DNA from: Azolla caroliniana
Taxonomy: Eukaryota; Polypodiophyta
Assembly: GCA_043228905.1 (NCBI GenBank)
Contig: JBHGNT010000014.1
Coordinates: 7,750,001-7,814,000, forward strand
Length of the DNA stretch: 64,000 bases
Direction: 5' to 3'
The notes under the pieces were generated by a model, which was not told where the DNA came from, searched no databases, and saw only the letters and a program-made list of their open reading frames with translations. A program made the position numbers and the translations under genes. Shown piece after piece: positions 54,363 to 63,935 of the stretch (the stretch's first letter is position 1; every line of letters begins with the position of its first letter).

Positions 54363-55358
54363 ATTGATGAATTGGAAGAAATGGTTACCAAGTTTGCAAA
54401 GGAAGAATGTGTTGAAGAAATTTACATTGGGAATGGTGTGATTATGATTTTTCTATATGCAGATGATGTAGTGCTTTTTGCAAATACTTTAGGAAATGCA
54501 CAAAAGCTTAGGAAGGCATTGGAAAAAATTTGCATGCATACTAAATTAAGTGTCAATAGCTCTAAAACAAAGATTATGCTTGTGAAGAGACAAAAAAGAG
54601 ATAAACCATGCATTATGTACAACAATGAGCCACTTGAATGTGTGGACAGCTTCATGTATCTTGGCTTTGAAGTTCCTTCAAATCATAGATGGAATGAATG
54701 TGCTACACGCAGTTTAGAGGCGGGTAAGCAAGCAGACTATGCATTTGAGAACACATGCAATCTTGGAGATATTAAGTGTTGGGTCCTCAAGAAATATCTT
54801 TTCGACACTTTGGTGGCACCAGTTCTTCTCTATGGGGTGGAAGTATGGGGCGGTAGCATCCCTAAATCTATGTGGAAAGAGTTTGAAAATGTCCAAAAAC
54901 ATTTTCTTACAAAGTTTCTACAAGTTAAGAAACAAACACCCTACACCCTCCTCCTCCTTGAGACAGGATCGCTTCCTAAGGTTCAAAAAAGTCCCTCACA
55001 TCAACTTCCTAGAATTGCATGGGAAACTAGCAAAAGATCCAAAAGAGGCATAAAATCAAAATTTTGTGTTCCGGTTGGATGCAAGATATAGAAAAATGGT
55101 TTGGTAGATGGGATGCGAGACACTTGCTTCATGATGCATCACTAGATTCCTCTGTAAATGAGGCCTTTTTGCAACGCCAATGTATCATGACATGGCACAA
55201 ATGTGGAGGCTCATGCTTCACACATTATACTACACATGTTGCACCCAATTACAAAACCATATTCTTTGCAGAACGAGAAAACCATATACATAGATACATG
55301 TTAGAGCCCATACCATTATCTGCCATTCGAACCATTGCTTCCATGCGACTTAGATCAC
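54363..55358 (+). pseudogene. LINE reverse transcriptase C-terminal part, second family
   Basis: Starts just before the catalytic LYADDVVLFA (YADD at 54456-54467). It continues with LSVNSSKTKIMLVK near 54548, ECVDSFMYLGFEV near 54640, KKYLFDTLVAPVLLYGVEVWG near 54790 and FLTKFLQVKKQTPYTLLLLETGSLP near 54905. After a gap the frame resumes near 55065 with WMQDIEKWFGRWD and ends with the IHRYMLEPIPLSAIRTIASMRLRSL block at 55290-55360. The endonuclease and RT fingers are absent, as expected of 5' truncation during target-primed insertion. It differs from the LINEs at 9206 and 43362. Confidence 0.88.
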
Positions 55359-55390
55359 TTTCATGAATACATAAGCATCATGGCGTCACT

Positions 55391-55446
55391 TGGGCTTGAA
55401 CCCAAGTCCTTGTAATACATAATCAAGAACCTAACCACTAGGATAG
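55391..55446 (-). other. tRNA-like module in LTR
   Basis: Minus strand: A-box-like TATCCTAGTGG (55435-55445) and B-box-like GGTTCAAGCCC (55392-55402). Equivalent to 6003-6064 in the solo LTR. Confidence 0.5.
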
Positions 55447-55510
55447 CATATGATTATATAAAATAATAAAAGCTACTTCTTGTAATAGATTGATTATTGT
55501 AAATGTTTTG

Positions 55511-55558
55511 GAACATTCTAGAACATTCTAGAATATCATAGAACATCTTAGAATATTC
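55511..55558 (+). promoter_or_regulatory. Heat-shock-element array
   Basis: GAA, TTC, GAA, TTC, GAA alternate with exact 5 bp spacing at 55511-55533. A further GAAtaTTC lies at 55551-55558. This matches the heat-shock factor site consensus. It lies about 45-70 bp upstream of the TATA box. Confidence 0.78.
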
Positions 55559-55603
55559 TAGGTCTAGAACATTATAGAAATCACTAGGCTATTCTATAGG
55601 AAC

Positions 55604-55612
55604 CTATAAATA
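55604..55612 (+). promoter_or_regulatory. TATA box of heat-shock-type LTR
   Basis: CTATAAATA, in the same relative place as on the minus strand at 5839-5847. Confidence 0.75.
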
Positions 55613-55792
55613 TGGACATACAATTCTTCTCAAACCAATTCGAATCAAACTGTTAGAACCAAGAGAAAAGATAGAGTGGTAGAAGAAAGATGTAAAGAGA
55701 TAACGAGAAGAGAGGAATGAAGTGATAAGAGAAGAATGAATGTATTAGTAAGATAGAATGAATATTGATACAAGAAAGGTGACGAAAGCCCA

Positions 55793-56500
55793 ATGGATAA
55801 GGCTTGCTTTGGAGATACAAATGGGGCAAGGATGGCAATCAACAAGATTTGTAGACTACGTCAAGGTGATCAACCAGCCTCAACATATGCAACTAATTTT
55901 CGTCTCATCGCAAGCAATATTCCTTGGGATGAACAAGCCCTAATGGAGCAATTTCGTTCCGCTATTCGTAGTGATGTGAAGGTCTTACTCTTTACCTTCC
56001 TCGAGGATCCAAAATCCCTTATAGAAGCTATTAGTCGAGCAATACAGTGTGATAATCATCTTTTTTAGTGTCGATGTGAGTGACAACAACAAATAACAAG
56101 ATCAAGATACACACCAACTTATGCATTAGTAACGGCACAATCGTCTCCAAGGTAAACATATAACTCTACTCCAACCCCAAGGCAAACACGTAGCGTAGCC
56201 CCAATGGATAGGCCAACACCCATGGAGATCGATATGACCCAACGTCGAGGACCATTGTCAGATGAAGAGAAGCAGCAACACTGAGCAAACCGTCTATGCT
56301 TATATTGCGGAGGTCCAGGACATATAGCCATTCATTGCTCCCGTAGGCCGAGACGTCAGGTAAATCAAATTCACTATGACAATAAAAATGAGTCCAACAT
56401 TTTAGAAGCACTTAGTGATTCTAATATTATGAATAATCCACTTTTGTCCAATAAGTTTGAAGTCCTAAGCCAATTAGAAGAGGAGTCAAACGAATAAGTC
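55793..56500 (+). pseudogene. Gypsy gag remnant with CCHC knuckle
   Basis: Begins in the middle of the capsid: ICRLRQGDQPASTYATNFRLIASNIPWDEQALMEQFRSAI, then FLEDPKSLIEAISRAIQCDN near 56010. This is typical of Ty3/gypsy gag. After several stops a knuckle CLYCGGPGHIAIHC lies at about 56298-56340. The N-terminal capsid is absent, so the LTR end joins mid-gag. The part after the knuckle is acidic. Confidence 0.82.
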
Positions 56501-57020
56501 CGGCCAAAATAGGAGCCATTTGGTTGGACAACCCTAGCTCTGTATAACCTAGTGTAGGTTCCATTTCATCCAAGCATGTTAGTAGAGTCTTCTTAGCCCA
56601 AGTACAATTTAGGACACCAAGTTGCCAACCTCACGTCCAAGCCCTCTTAGATACCAGAGCCAATTCTTGTTTCATGGATAGAGATTTTGCCCAAAAACAT
56701 CAAATATCCTTGCACACACTTCCTTGCCCAGATTCCGTAGTAGTGATTGATGGACGTCCCATAGCTTCCGGGAAGATATTCGAAGAGTCAGACCCAATAC
56801 ACATACGCTTAGGTGATTTAGGATGTGTAGTTTCCTTTAATATAATCCGTAGCCCCAAGCATCCAATTGTCCTTGGTTTGCCATGGTTCAAGCTACATAA
56901 CCCACGAATAGATTGGAGGCGAGAAATTTGGTGCCCTTCTACAGAAAACATCATTACTAAGGATTGAACCCAAGAGTATTCCCTTAAAGAATATAGTTCT
57001 ACTAGTGCACCATCTCCTTT
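56501..57020 (+). pseudogene. Gypsy aspartic protease remnant
   Basis: The active-site region reads ALLDTRANSCFMD at about 56640-56680, where a D-S/T-G-A motif is expected (Gly has become Arg). It is followed by PIASGKIFEESDPIHIRLGDLGCVVSFNII and HPIVLGLPWFKLHNPRIDW near 56860, the usual retropepsin C-terminal pattern in this lineage. The frame is open from 56674 to 56967. Stops lie upstream and downstream. Confidence 0.82.
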
Positions 57021-57753
57021 TCACCAAATCTGAACCATCACATTGCAACATTTGTTCCAAGTGGGAGGAAAGGAGGAACTTTTCTTATTTGAAACATCAA
57101 CAAAGTCAAAGCTAGTGTACTTCCAAAGCATCAGCCATACGATTGTCCCATTGACCTCCAACCAGGAAAAGAGCCACCGTGGGGTCCAATCTACAATCTA
57201 TCGCCAGCTGAGCTTGAGGTTCTTTGAGAATACATTGAGAAGAATCTTGCACATGAGTTTATTCGACATTCAAAATCTCCAGCCGGTGCTCCTATATTTT
57301 TTGTGAAGAAAAAGGATGGATCGCTTCGTTTGGTCATGGACGGGGATTAAATAAAGTCACCATAAGAAATAGGTATGCTCTTCCTTTAATCTCCAGTCTT
57401 TTAGAGCGCATTGGTGGGGCAAAACATTTTACAAAGATTGATTTAAGGGGTGCATATAATCTTGTTCGCATTTGACCGGGAAATGAGTGGAAAAGGGCAT
57501 TTCGCACTCGGTATGGTCATTTCGGGTATACAATCATGCCTTTCGAGCTCATAAATGCACCCGCAATTTTCCAACATATGGCAAATGACATTTTCCAGGA
57601 TTTTCTAGATATCTTTCTCATAATCTATTTAGACGATCTGTTGATTTACTCTTAAACACAGGAGGAGCATGATATACATGTCCGGAAAGTACTTGAACAC
57701 TTAAGAAAGTATGGTTTGTATGCCAAACTTGAGAAGTGCAGTTTTAACCCCAG
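57021..57753 (+). pseudogene. Gypsy reverse transcriptase, truncated
   Basis: Lead-in PYDCPIDLQPGKEPPWGPIYNLSPAELEVL near 57135. Then [30 protein letters not shown] near 57250, [31 protein letters not shown] near 57370, [23 protein letters not shown] near 57525 and YLDD at 57626-57637. Stops occur at about 57217, 57350, 57471 and 57653. It ends after LRKYGLYAKLEKCSFNP at 57753, where minus-strand copia begins. RNase H and integrase are absent. Confidence 0.9.
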
Positions 57754-58680
57754 CATCTGTCTTGCCGGACCCAAGTCTTTCATTGAGAAGGTCCGGTTGA
57801 GAGCCTTCTTCAGCATCCGTATTTTGACTTGGTCCCGTCCGACGATCAATATGTCATCCACGTACACAAGGAGTATCAGGTAGTCTCCTCCTTCGAACTT
57901 CTTCACAAACACGCAGTGATCGGCCTGCGTCTTGTGGTACCCTTGATCGGTCATGAAGGAGTCGAACTTCCAGTACCATTGTGGGGGAGCCTGCTTCAGT
58001 TCGTACAGGCTCTTCTTCAACCGGCATACGAGGTGCTCCTTCCCTTTCCCCACGAAACCTTCCGGTTGCTGCATGTAGATCTCCTCTTCGAGGTCGCCGT
58101 GAAGGAATGTCGTCTTCACGTCCAGTTGCTCTACCTCGAGGTCCATGCTTGCTGCTATACTCAGCACCGTCCGGATGGAGGTCATCTTTACCACCGGGGC
58201 AAATATCTTGTCGAAGTCCACGCCCTTCTTCTGCTAGAACCCCTTCACCACGATCCTGGCTTTGTATCTCGGGGGGTTGCCAGCATCTCCCGGTTTCACC
58301 TTGTACACCCACTTGTTTCGGAGTGCCCGCTTTCCTTTCGGCAACTCCACCAATTCGTACGTATGGTTCTCATGCAGGGAATCCATCTCATCCTACATGG
58401 CACTTAACCATTTTCGGCTGTGGGTGTCTTCCTTCGCTTCTTCGAAGCTTTCCGGCTCCCCCTCATCGGTCAGCAGAACATGCTCTGCATCCGGAAATCT
58501 CCGGAGCGCCCTTCTCTCTCTGAGAGGATATCTACGTCTTCGGGCTTCGGTAACCGGCTCCTCCATTTGCTCTTCATCCGAATCCGATTCGGGGTCTTGG
58601 TCGGTTCCGGTCTCAGCTTCCTCTACTTCTTCTTCTGCCGGTTCGGTATCCTCACCGTAACCGGCTGGTTCCTCGAGTGC
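57754..58680 (-). pseudogene. Copia RT, family F, 3'-truncated
   Basis: Minus strand: ERRSGDFRMQ-type lead-in in a shifted frame near 58530, then ELVELPKGKRALRNKWVYKVK near 58330 and KGVDFDKIFAPVVKMTSIRTVLSIAASMDLEVEQLDVKTTFLHGDLEEEIYMQQPEGF from 58221. KKSLYELKQAPPQWYWKFDSFMTDQGYHKTQADHCVF, YVDD near 57850 and MKDLGPARQMLG near 57770 follow. TAG at about 58235 stands where a relative has Gln. RNase H and the 3' LTR are missing at the junction with gypsy sequence. Confidence 0.92.
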
Positions 58681-59507
58681 TAACCGGTCTCTTGCCGTTG
58701 GGTCTGCTCATCGTAGGGTCGATCCTTACCAGTCGACTCGGAGTTCATTATCTTCTTCTCCGACTCCCAGTCGGCGAGCGTCTTGTCCTCCATGAAGATA
58801 ATATCTCGACTCCGGAATACCTTCTTGTCGACCGGGTCCCACACTCGGTAGCCGAACTCATCGTCACCGTAACCGAGGAATATGCATGGCCGGGTCTTTG
58901 GATCCAGCTTTCCTCTCCGGTCCTTAGCTACATGCACGTACGCGAGACACCCGAACACCTTCAGATGCCGGTAGGATACTTCCTTACCGGTCCACACACT
59001 CTGTGGCATGTCTCCGTCCAAGGGTACTGAGGGTGATCTATTTATCACGTATGTCGCTGTCGACAGTGCCTCAGCCCAAAACTTCTTGGGTAGTTTTGCA
59101 TGCGCTAGCATACTCCGGACCCTCTCCATTATGGTCCGGTTCATCCTCTCGGCCAGTCCGTTTAGTTCCGGCGTCTTCGGCACGGTAAATTCGAGCCGGA
59201 TTCCCTTCGAGCGGCAGTACTTCTCGAACTGCCCCCGGTACTCTCCTCCGTTATCTGCTCGAACCGCCTTCAGCTTCTGGCCGGTTTCTCTTTTCACTCT
59301 CGCGTGGAGCTCTGTGAAGACGGATAACACCTGATCCTTTGTCTTCAACGGTGTGGCCCACAGCTTCCGGCTGTTATCATCTATGAACGTCACAAAGTAC
59401 TGCGCTCCGGCATGTGACTTCGTGTCTACTTGACACACATCCGTATGCACCAACTCCAGTGGTGCATTACGTCTCATCGGTGGCCTTGGTCGAAAGGAGG
59501 TCCGGTT
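58681..59507 (-). pseudogene. Copia integrase, family F
   Basis: An open frame (59477-58681) continues in phase from the gag-protease frame after one TAG at 59508-59510. The core shows ELVHTDVCQ near 59455, FVTFIDDNSRKLW near 59400, KAVRADNGGEYRGQ near 59265, ELNGLAERMNRTI near 59155, and the conserved tail HLKVFGCLAYVHVAKDRRGKLDPKT near 58965 and FLGYGDDEFGYRVWD near 58880. All three acidic catalytic residues are present. A frameshift near 58680 separates it from RT. This is the best preserved integrase in the window. Confidence 0.93.
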
Positions 59508-60932
59508 CTACTTACCGGCCAGACAATCAGTGCACTTCTCTAAGTGCACGTTCTTCACTGGAATGAGGTTGTCGTCTGCAAGCCTCTTCATCCCCTTCTC
59601 GCTCATATGACACAGCCTCTTGTGGCACAGCTCACCTTCAGTGTCGGATGCCACGTTCACTTCTTCCAGACATAACCGGGCATTCATCAGGTACATTGTG
59701 TTTACCTTCCGAGCCCGAGCCACAATCAGGCTCCCTTTGCTGAACTTCATGACCCCATTCCGGATGCTACCCGTGTAGCCTTCATCATCTAGCCGACCGG
59801 CTGATATCAGGTTCAGACGAACCTCCGGAACGTGTCGGACATCCTTCAGCAGCAACTTGCATCCGGTTGGTGTTGACAGCCACACGTCTCCTATGCCGAT
59901 AATTCGGCATGTACCTTCATTCCCCATCCGGACACAGCCGTGATCACCGGCTGAGTAGGATGAGAAGCATTTCCGGTCCGGGGTAAGGTGGAACGATGCT
60001 CCGGAGTCTACCACCCAGGTCGTCTCGTCGCCGGCAAGGTTTATCTCACACTCCTCGGTGATGAGCATCAACTCTTCTTCGCTTGCCGCGATTGCCGTTG
60101 TTCCCTTCTGGTCCGGCCCCCTCCGGTCTTTACTGTTCCGGTCCGGGGTTTGCTTCGAATCGGTACTGTCGGTTTCCTTGTCTTTACGGAAATGCCGACA
60201 ATTCTTTTGGAAATGTCCAGGCTTGCCGCAATAGAAGCAAGTAGGCCTCCCCCTTGACTTTGACCGTGTCCCCAACTTCTCCCGGTTCTGGGGACTACGG
60301 TTTCTATGTCTTCCGCGTTCCGATTCGGTAAGAAGCGCTTTGGAGTCGGAGCTCATATCTTTGTCTTTCCGACGCGCCTCCTTATCTAGCAAGCTCAACT
60401 TTACTCTTGCTAGGGATAACCGTTTTCCTTCCGGCCCGGCGTTGCCCAAAGTGACAACCAACGTCTCCCAGCTATCCGGGAGGGAACCGTGCAGGAGTAG
60501 CGCTAATACTTCATCGGCAAGAGGTACTTCCAATGATGTTGCCTGATGTATCAGCCCCTGGAAGGCATTCATATGCTCCGCCATGCTGGAGCCATCTTGG
60601 TACCGGAGTCTTACTAGCTTCCGGAATACCGACACCTGATTGACAACATTTTTGTTTTGAAACATTATGTCGATCTTCTCCCAGAGCTCATGAGCCTTGC
60701 TCTCTTCATTGAAGTTGTTGTACAGGCTCATGTCAATGAAGCACCGTATATACGCCGTTGTCTTCATGTGCATCACCTCCCATATCGCGGCGTCGATTTT
60801 GTCCGGTCTCTTGTCCTCGAACTGAACCGGCAGCCAAAGGTCTTTAACCACGAGCATGTCCCTCATCTTCAACTTCCACACTGAATAGTTGGAGCCGGTG
60901 AGCTTGAACATGCCGCCAAACGATTCGTCCAT
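59508..60932 (-). CDS. Copia gag, protease and integrase zinc domain, family F
   Basis: The open frame starts at ATG 60932, 18 bases past the primer site, and runs 474 codons to a TAG at 59508. Gag begins MDESFGGMFKLTGSNYSVWK and holds the MHMKTTAYIRCFIDMSLYNNFNEE and MNAFQGLIHQ blocks. The knuckle CFYCGKPGHFQKNC is near 60220. The protease active site WVVDSGASFHLT is near 60005. The integrase N-terminal zinc domain (HKRLCHMSEKGMKRL ... CTDCLAGK) closes the frame. This is the best preserved copia reading frame here. In family terms it would be a Gag-Pol polyprotein acting in cytoplasmic particles. The single stop before the core makes it non-functional unless read through. Confidence 0.93.
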   Translation of the reverse strand: MDESFGGMFKLTGSNYSVWKLKMRDMLVVKDLWLPVQFEDKRPDKIDAAIWEVMHMKTTAYIRCFIDMSLYNNFNEESKAHELWEKIDIMFQNKNVVNQVSVFRKLVRLRYQDGSSMAEHMNAFQGLIHQATSLEVPLADEVLALLLHGSLPDSWETLVVTLGNAGPEGKRLSLARVKLSLLDKEARRKDKDMSSDSKALLTESERGRHRNRSPQNREKLGTRSKSRGRPTCFYCGKPGHFQKNCRHFRKDKETDSTDSKQTPDRNSKDRRGPDQKGTTAIAASEEELMLITEECEINLAGDETTWVVDSGASFHLTPDRKCFSSYSAGDHGCVRMGNEGTCRIIGIGDVWLSTPTGCKLLLKDVRHVPEVRLNLISAGRLDDEGYTGSIRNGVMKFSKGSLIVARARKVNTMYLMNARLCLEEVNVASDTEGELCHKRLCHMSEKGMKRLADDNLIPVKNVHLEKCTDCLAGK

Positions 60933-60949
60933 TTTCTGTGTCGAACCTC

Positions 60950-60961
60950 GCTCTGATACCA
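60950..60961 (-). promoter_or_regulatory. Primer-binding site of family F copia
   Basis: The minus strand reads TGGTATCAGAGC, matching initiator tRNA-Met, 2 bp from the LTR. Confidence 0.95.
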
Positions 60962-60963
60962 CT

Positions 60964-61774
60964 TGACGGGAACTCAAACGCTCCTTATGCACTAAGCTCG
61001 GCCACAACCGAGATTCTTTTCATACACAGAAAAAACAGGAAACGAAAAACACGACACAAAGAGGAGAAAGATACATAGGAGGTTTACGTGGAAAACCCCA
61101 AACTGGGGGGAAAAACCACGGCAGCCCGCGCAAACTGTCACTATGTAAGAATGTACAAAACAATGAGTTCACGGAGGCAACGACCTCGTGCTCACGATCT
61201 TCGCCACAGGCGGCGGTTACAACAGAGGCAATGACCTCTTTCTCTCTCTCTCTCTCTCTCTCTCTTTGTACAGTTACGCACACTCTCTATTCTTGCACCA
61301 ACAAGAATGACAACAACAACTAAAAGTTTGCCCTAAGTCATATTTATACTAATATGACTTTTCGGCTATTTACAAATATAGCCTCGATGGGCTCTCAGAA
61401 ACATATTTACGAATATGTCTCTTCCTCCGATTCTCACCGGGTCTGCGTCATCCGGCTCTCCGTAGCCGGGTACTCCTCATCCGGTTCATACCAGGCCTGT
61501 ATCATCCGGCTCTCCGTAGTCGGGTACTCCTCATCCGGTTCATACCGGGCCTGTATCATCTGGCTCTCCGTAGCCGGGTACTCCTCATCCGGTTCATACC
61601 GGGTCTGCACCATCCGGTTCTCCGTAACCGGGTACTCCTCATCCGGTTCTCACCGGGCCTGTATCATCCGGCTCTCCATAGCCGGGTCCACCTCATACGG
61701 ATTCGGCCTCGGCCGAGTTTGTTTGTCGGCACTGTTCTTCTCCCTTCCCATCCGGAGGGACCTGTCTCCCAACA
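60964..61774 (-). repeat. 5' LTR of copia 57754-61774
   Basis: On the minus strand it starts TGTTGGGAGAC and ends GTTCCCGTCA, 811 bp. A TATA-like GTATAAATATGAC lies on the minus strand near 61337-61349. A CT microsatellite lies at 61232-61264. It contains the 54 bp minisatellite at 61449-61690. It is homologous to 98-807. The 3' LTR of the element is lost, so no target duplication can be tested. Confidence 0.93.
61449..61690 (-). repeat. 54 bp CCGG-centred minisatellite inside LTR
   Basis: Units start at 61449, 61503, 61557, 61611 and 61665, exactly 54 bp apart. Each holds two CCGG-containing half-units that correspond to the 28 bp unit in the LTR at 98-807. Confidence 0.95.
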
Positions 61775-62010
61775 TGAAAGAAGGAAGAAGAAATAGAAAA
61801 CGGAGATGAAGGAAAGAAAGAGAGAAGGGAACAAGAAATAGAAAACACGGAGAAAGAGACGTTGAAGAAGAAGAAAACAAGAAGAAGAAGAAGGAAGGAA
61901 TCGGAGGAGACAGACAGATAGAAAGGAGGGAAAAGACAGAAGCAAGAGAAAAAGAAGGAGAAAAAGAAGGAAAGAAGAAAAGGAAAAAGAGGAGAAAAGA
62001 GAATGATAAG
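61775..62010 (+). repeat. Purine-rich tract
   Basis: About 235 bp of almost uninterrupted A and G on the plus strand (GAAG, GGAGAA and AAGAAGAAG runs). Long homopurine tracts can adopt triplex structure. No coding sequence. Confidence 0.9.
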
Positions 62011-62421
62011 GGGCATTCGAGGAGTTTTGAAAACCTAAGGGCATCCGAAGAATTTCGAAAAACATGATGGCGTTGTCAAAATTTTAAAAAATCAAAGGGC
62101 ACCTACGAAATGTCGAAAACTCATGAACCTAAAAGAAACAGACGTGATTGACACACAACTCACAAAATCAACAAAAGGAACACACATACATACAACGTTT
62201 TTTTGACGACCCAAATGATGTTACCGAATTTCGTGAACTGACAGAACGGGAATGTTCGTGTCGCAGAAGATTTGCTGACCGACAGAGATGTTCGAGTCAA
62301 GCGCTCCGATCGAGGGAGTCGATCGTTGAGAGGACTGATGGAAATTCCGGTCGAAGAAAAATTATGATCAAGGCATGTGGGATCGACGTGCAAGGCACTC
62401 TCCCACAGGCGTGCCATATTG
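62011..62421. other. Unassigned sequence
   Basis: No recognisable protein or repeat. The sequence just before 62422 on the plus strand (GGCGTGCCATATTG) resembles that next to the gypsy 5' LTR at 30363 (GGCATGCCAAATTG), so the end of this stretch may be the leader of a minus-strand gypsy relative. Confidence 0.35.
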
Positions 62422-62901
62422 TGTTACCGTACGAGACGTACGTGTGATTCATAAGTGTGATAAGTGAGATTGAACGATGTAATGCGTTGATATGTATGTG
62501 AGTGTGAATGTAAGTGTGAGTGTGGTGGATACAAAGAGGTGTGAGTAAGTGACTAGGTGTGAATGCCCAAGGGGCTTGCACCCTTGTGGATCTACCCCTT
62601 TGTACCTATTTAACCCCTTATGGGGAATGAATGAAAAGAAATAACCATTTCTCTCTCAATCTCTCTCTCTCTTGTCATCTCTTTCTCCCTCTCTCTCTCT
62701 CCCCTTTAACGTTGAACCCCTTGGGAGGGGGGTGGAGCCATTCTAGGCACCACCCCCCACCCCGCAATGCTTCTCTACATGATCTCTCTCACCATCATAC
62801 TCTCCATCACCATGTTTATCTTCATTAATCTACCATGATTGTTAACCCTATTCCTATCTTTATCATTATCACCATTAACCCTAACCCTAAAACATACAAC
62901 A
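62422..62901 (-). repeat. Possible LTR, gypsy type
   Basis: Has TGTTACCG..ATACAACA termini, 480 bp, close to the 496-498 bp and TGTTACC..GACAACA termini of the gypsy LTRs at 20440 and 30363, with a similar adjoining sequence. Internal sequence is not clearly alike. It is rich in CT repeats and holds a short CCCTAACCCTAAA. No partner LTR. Confidence 0.3.
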
Positions 62902-63041
62902 GTACTGATCCTCCTCTACCTCTAGTACTAATTCCCTCTCCATCTTTAGTACTATTCCTGGCAGTTTGAACCGAATTTCTCTATCTTTTTACTCCTCCCT
63001 TCCTTCATACTAATCCTCTTATCCTTCCTTTCTCCAATACT

Positions 63042-63269
63042 ATGGCAACTGTTAGCGCTCAAGAATATCAATCTATTTTCTCGTAGTTGCAATGCTTGAA
63101 AAAAATGTTTCTCGCATTGGAACAAGAAAATCAATGGTTGTTGGGGGATCTTCAACAAATCTCTTTAGAAAAGCAGCAAACGCAACAGCAACATGGGGAG
63201 CTAGCATTACGCGTTGTTGTGAAGTACGAAAGTTTCACATTAAAAGTCTACAATAAGATGAATACGTAA
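63042..63269 (+). pseudogene. Short coiled-coil-like coding remnant
   Basis: ATG at 63042 opens MATVSAQEYQSIFS, then a TAG at 63084, then in the same frame QCLKKMFLALEQENQWLLGDLQQISLEKQQ and a stop at 63269. The Leu/Gln/Glu spacing suggests a short coiled coil, as at the start of some gypsy gag proteins. No further domain follows. Identity uncertain. Confidence 0.4.
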
Positions 63270-63394
63270 CTAAAATAAAATTTGATAATGTTTTATATAT
63301 AAAGATAATATTAACAACACATATGATAATATTATATATATGTAAAGAAAAATCATATATATATATATAGATAAATATATTATATTACACGAAC

Positions 63395-63460
63395 AAGAGA
63401 GGACTTGAACCAATAACCCCACCCTATGACTTTCAAATCTTACCATTTACTCTATACTAA
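63395..63460 (-). other. tRNA-like module
   Basis: B-box-like GGTTCAAGTCC (63401-63411, minus strand) with an A-box-like TAGAGTAAATGG at 63443-63454. Flanked by AT-rich repeats (63290-63380 and 63455-63475). Not a tRNA gene. Confidence 0.45.
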
Positions 63461-63532
63461 TAATATATATAAGATAAAGGATTTGCTTCATGATATAAAA
63501 AAAACGTTACATGTTGTATTCAATAATATTTG

Positions 63533-63592
63533 AGAGACTCGAACCCACAACCTCATATACCAAAGTCAACACACCTACCATTAAGCTAGGTC
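63533..63592 (-). other. tRNA-like module
   Basis: Minus strand: A-box-like TAGCTTAATGG (63578-63588) and B-box-like GGTTCGAGTCT (63535-63545), both close to Pol III promoter consensus with tRNA-like spacing. No acceptor stem pairing seen. Confidence 0.55.
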
Positions 63593-63680
63593 CTACGTTT
63601 TTTTTAACTATATTTTCATGTTCATTCTTATCCCCATATATTTTTTCATACATGAAAGCTCAAATGAGCGAGATGCCTAT

Positions 63681-63745
63681 CATGCATCACATGCATTTCA
63701 TGCACTACATGCATGACTTGTACCCTCCAATGCATCATATGCATG
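63681..63745. repeat. Cluster of CATGCAT motifs
   Basis: Six ATGCA-containing palindromic heptamers lie within 65 bp, about 20 bp upstream of a TATTTAAAT stretch at 63755. CATGCA is the RY element of plant seed promoters, but here it may simply be a short degenerate repeat. Confidence 0.45.
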
Positions 63746-63867
63746 GGGGCATCTATTTAAATGGGGAAAGAGAAGATCAAAGGGGGAGGGGTATGAGATA
63801 TCAATCAAATATATATTACATAAGAGATACCATAAAATAGAAAAAGAAAGGAAGAAGTTCAACATAA

Positions 63868-63935
63868 AGGTGGAGCTCTAGCTTGGTGATCGTGATGGTC
63901 AACTTGCAACAAGAGGTAGGCGGTTCGAGTCTTAT
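63868..63935 (+). other. tRNA-like module at window end
   Basis: A weak A box (TAGCTTGGTGA, 63879-63889) and a good B box (GGTTCGAGTCT, 63922-63932). The B box is identical to that at 63535-63545 but on the opposite strand. A SINE head or part of an LTR continuing beyond the window is possible. Confidence 0.45.

Larger units (their letters stand above)
55359..55790 (+). repeat. Heat-shock-type LTR of gypsy remnant, with inverted end
   Basis: Aligns, on the plus strand, with the minus strand of the solo LTR 5685-6088 from TCATGAATACAT to CCAATTCGAATCAAAC (55652). From TGTTAGAACCAAG at 55653 to about 55785 the sequence matches the last part of that LTR in the opposite orientation. Either this end has been inverted or two LTR copies meet head to head. 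Confidence 0.75.

Noticed and set aside
62148-62447. A 99-codon plus-strand frame as a small gene.
   Set aside because: No domain, no homology recognised, no promoter, and it runs into a possible LTR boundary.
62873-62892. CCCTAACCCTAAA as a second interstitial telomere tract.
   Set aside because: Fewer than two units, in a C/T/A-rich region with many near matches; likely chance.
63533-63592. A tRNA gene on the minus strand, from good A and B boxes.
   Set aside because: I see no acceptor-stem pairing or anticodon arm, and similar degenerate modules occur inside LTRs.
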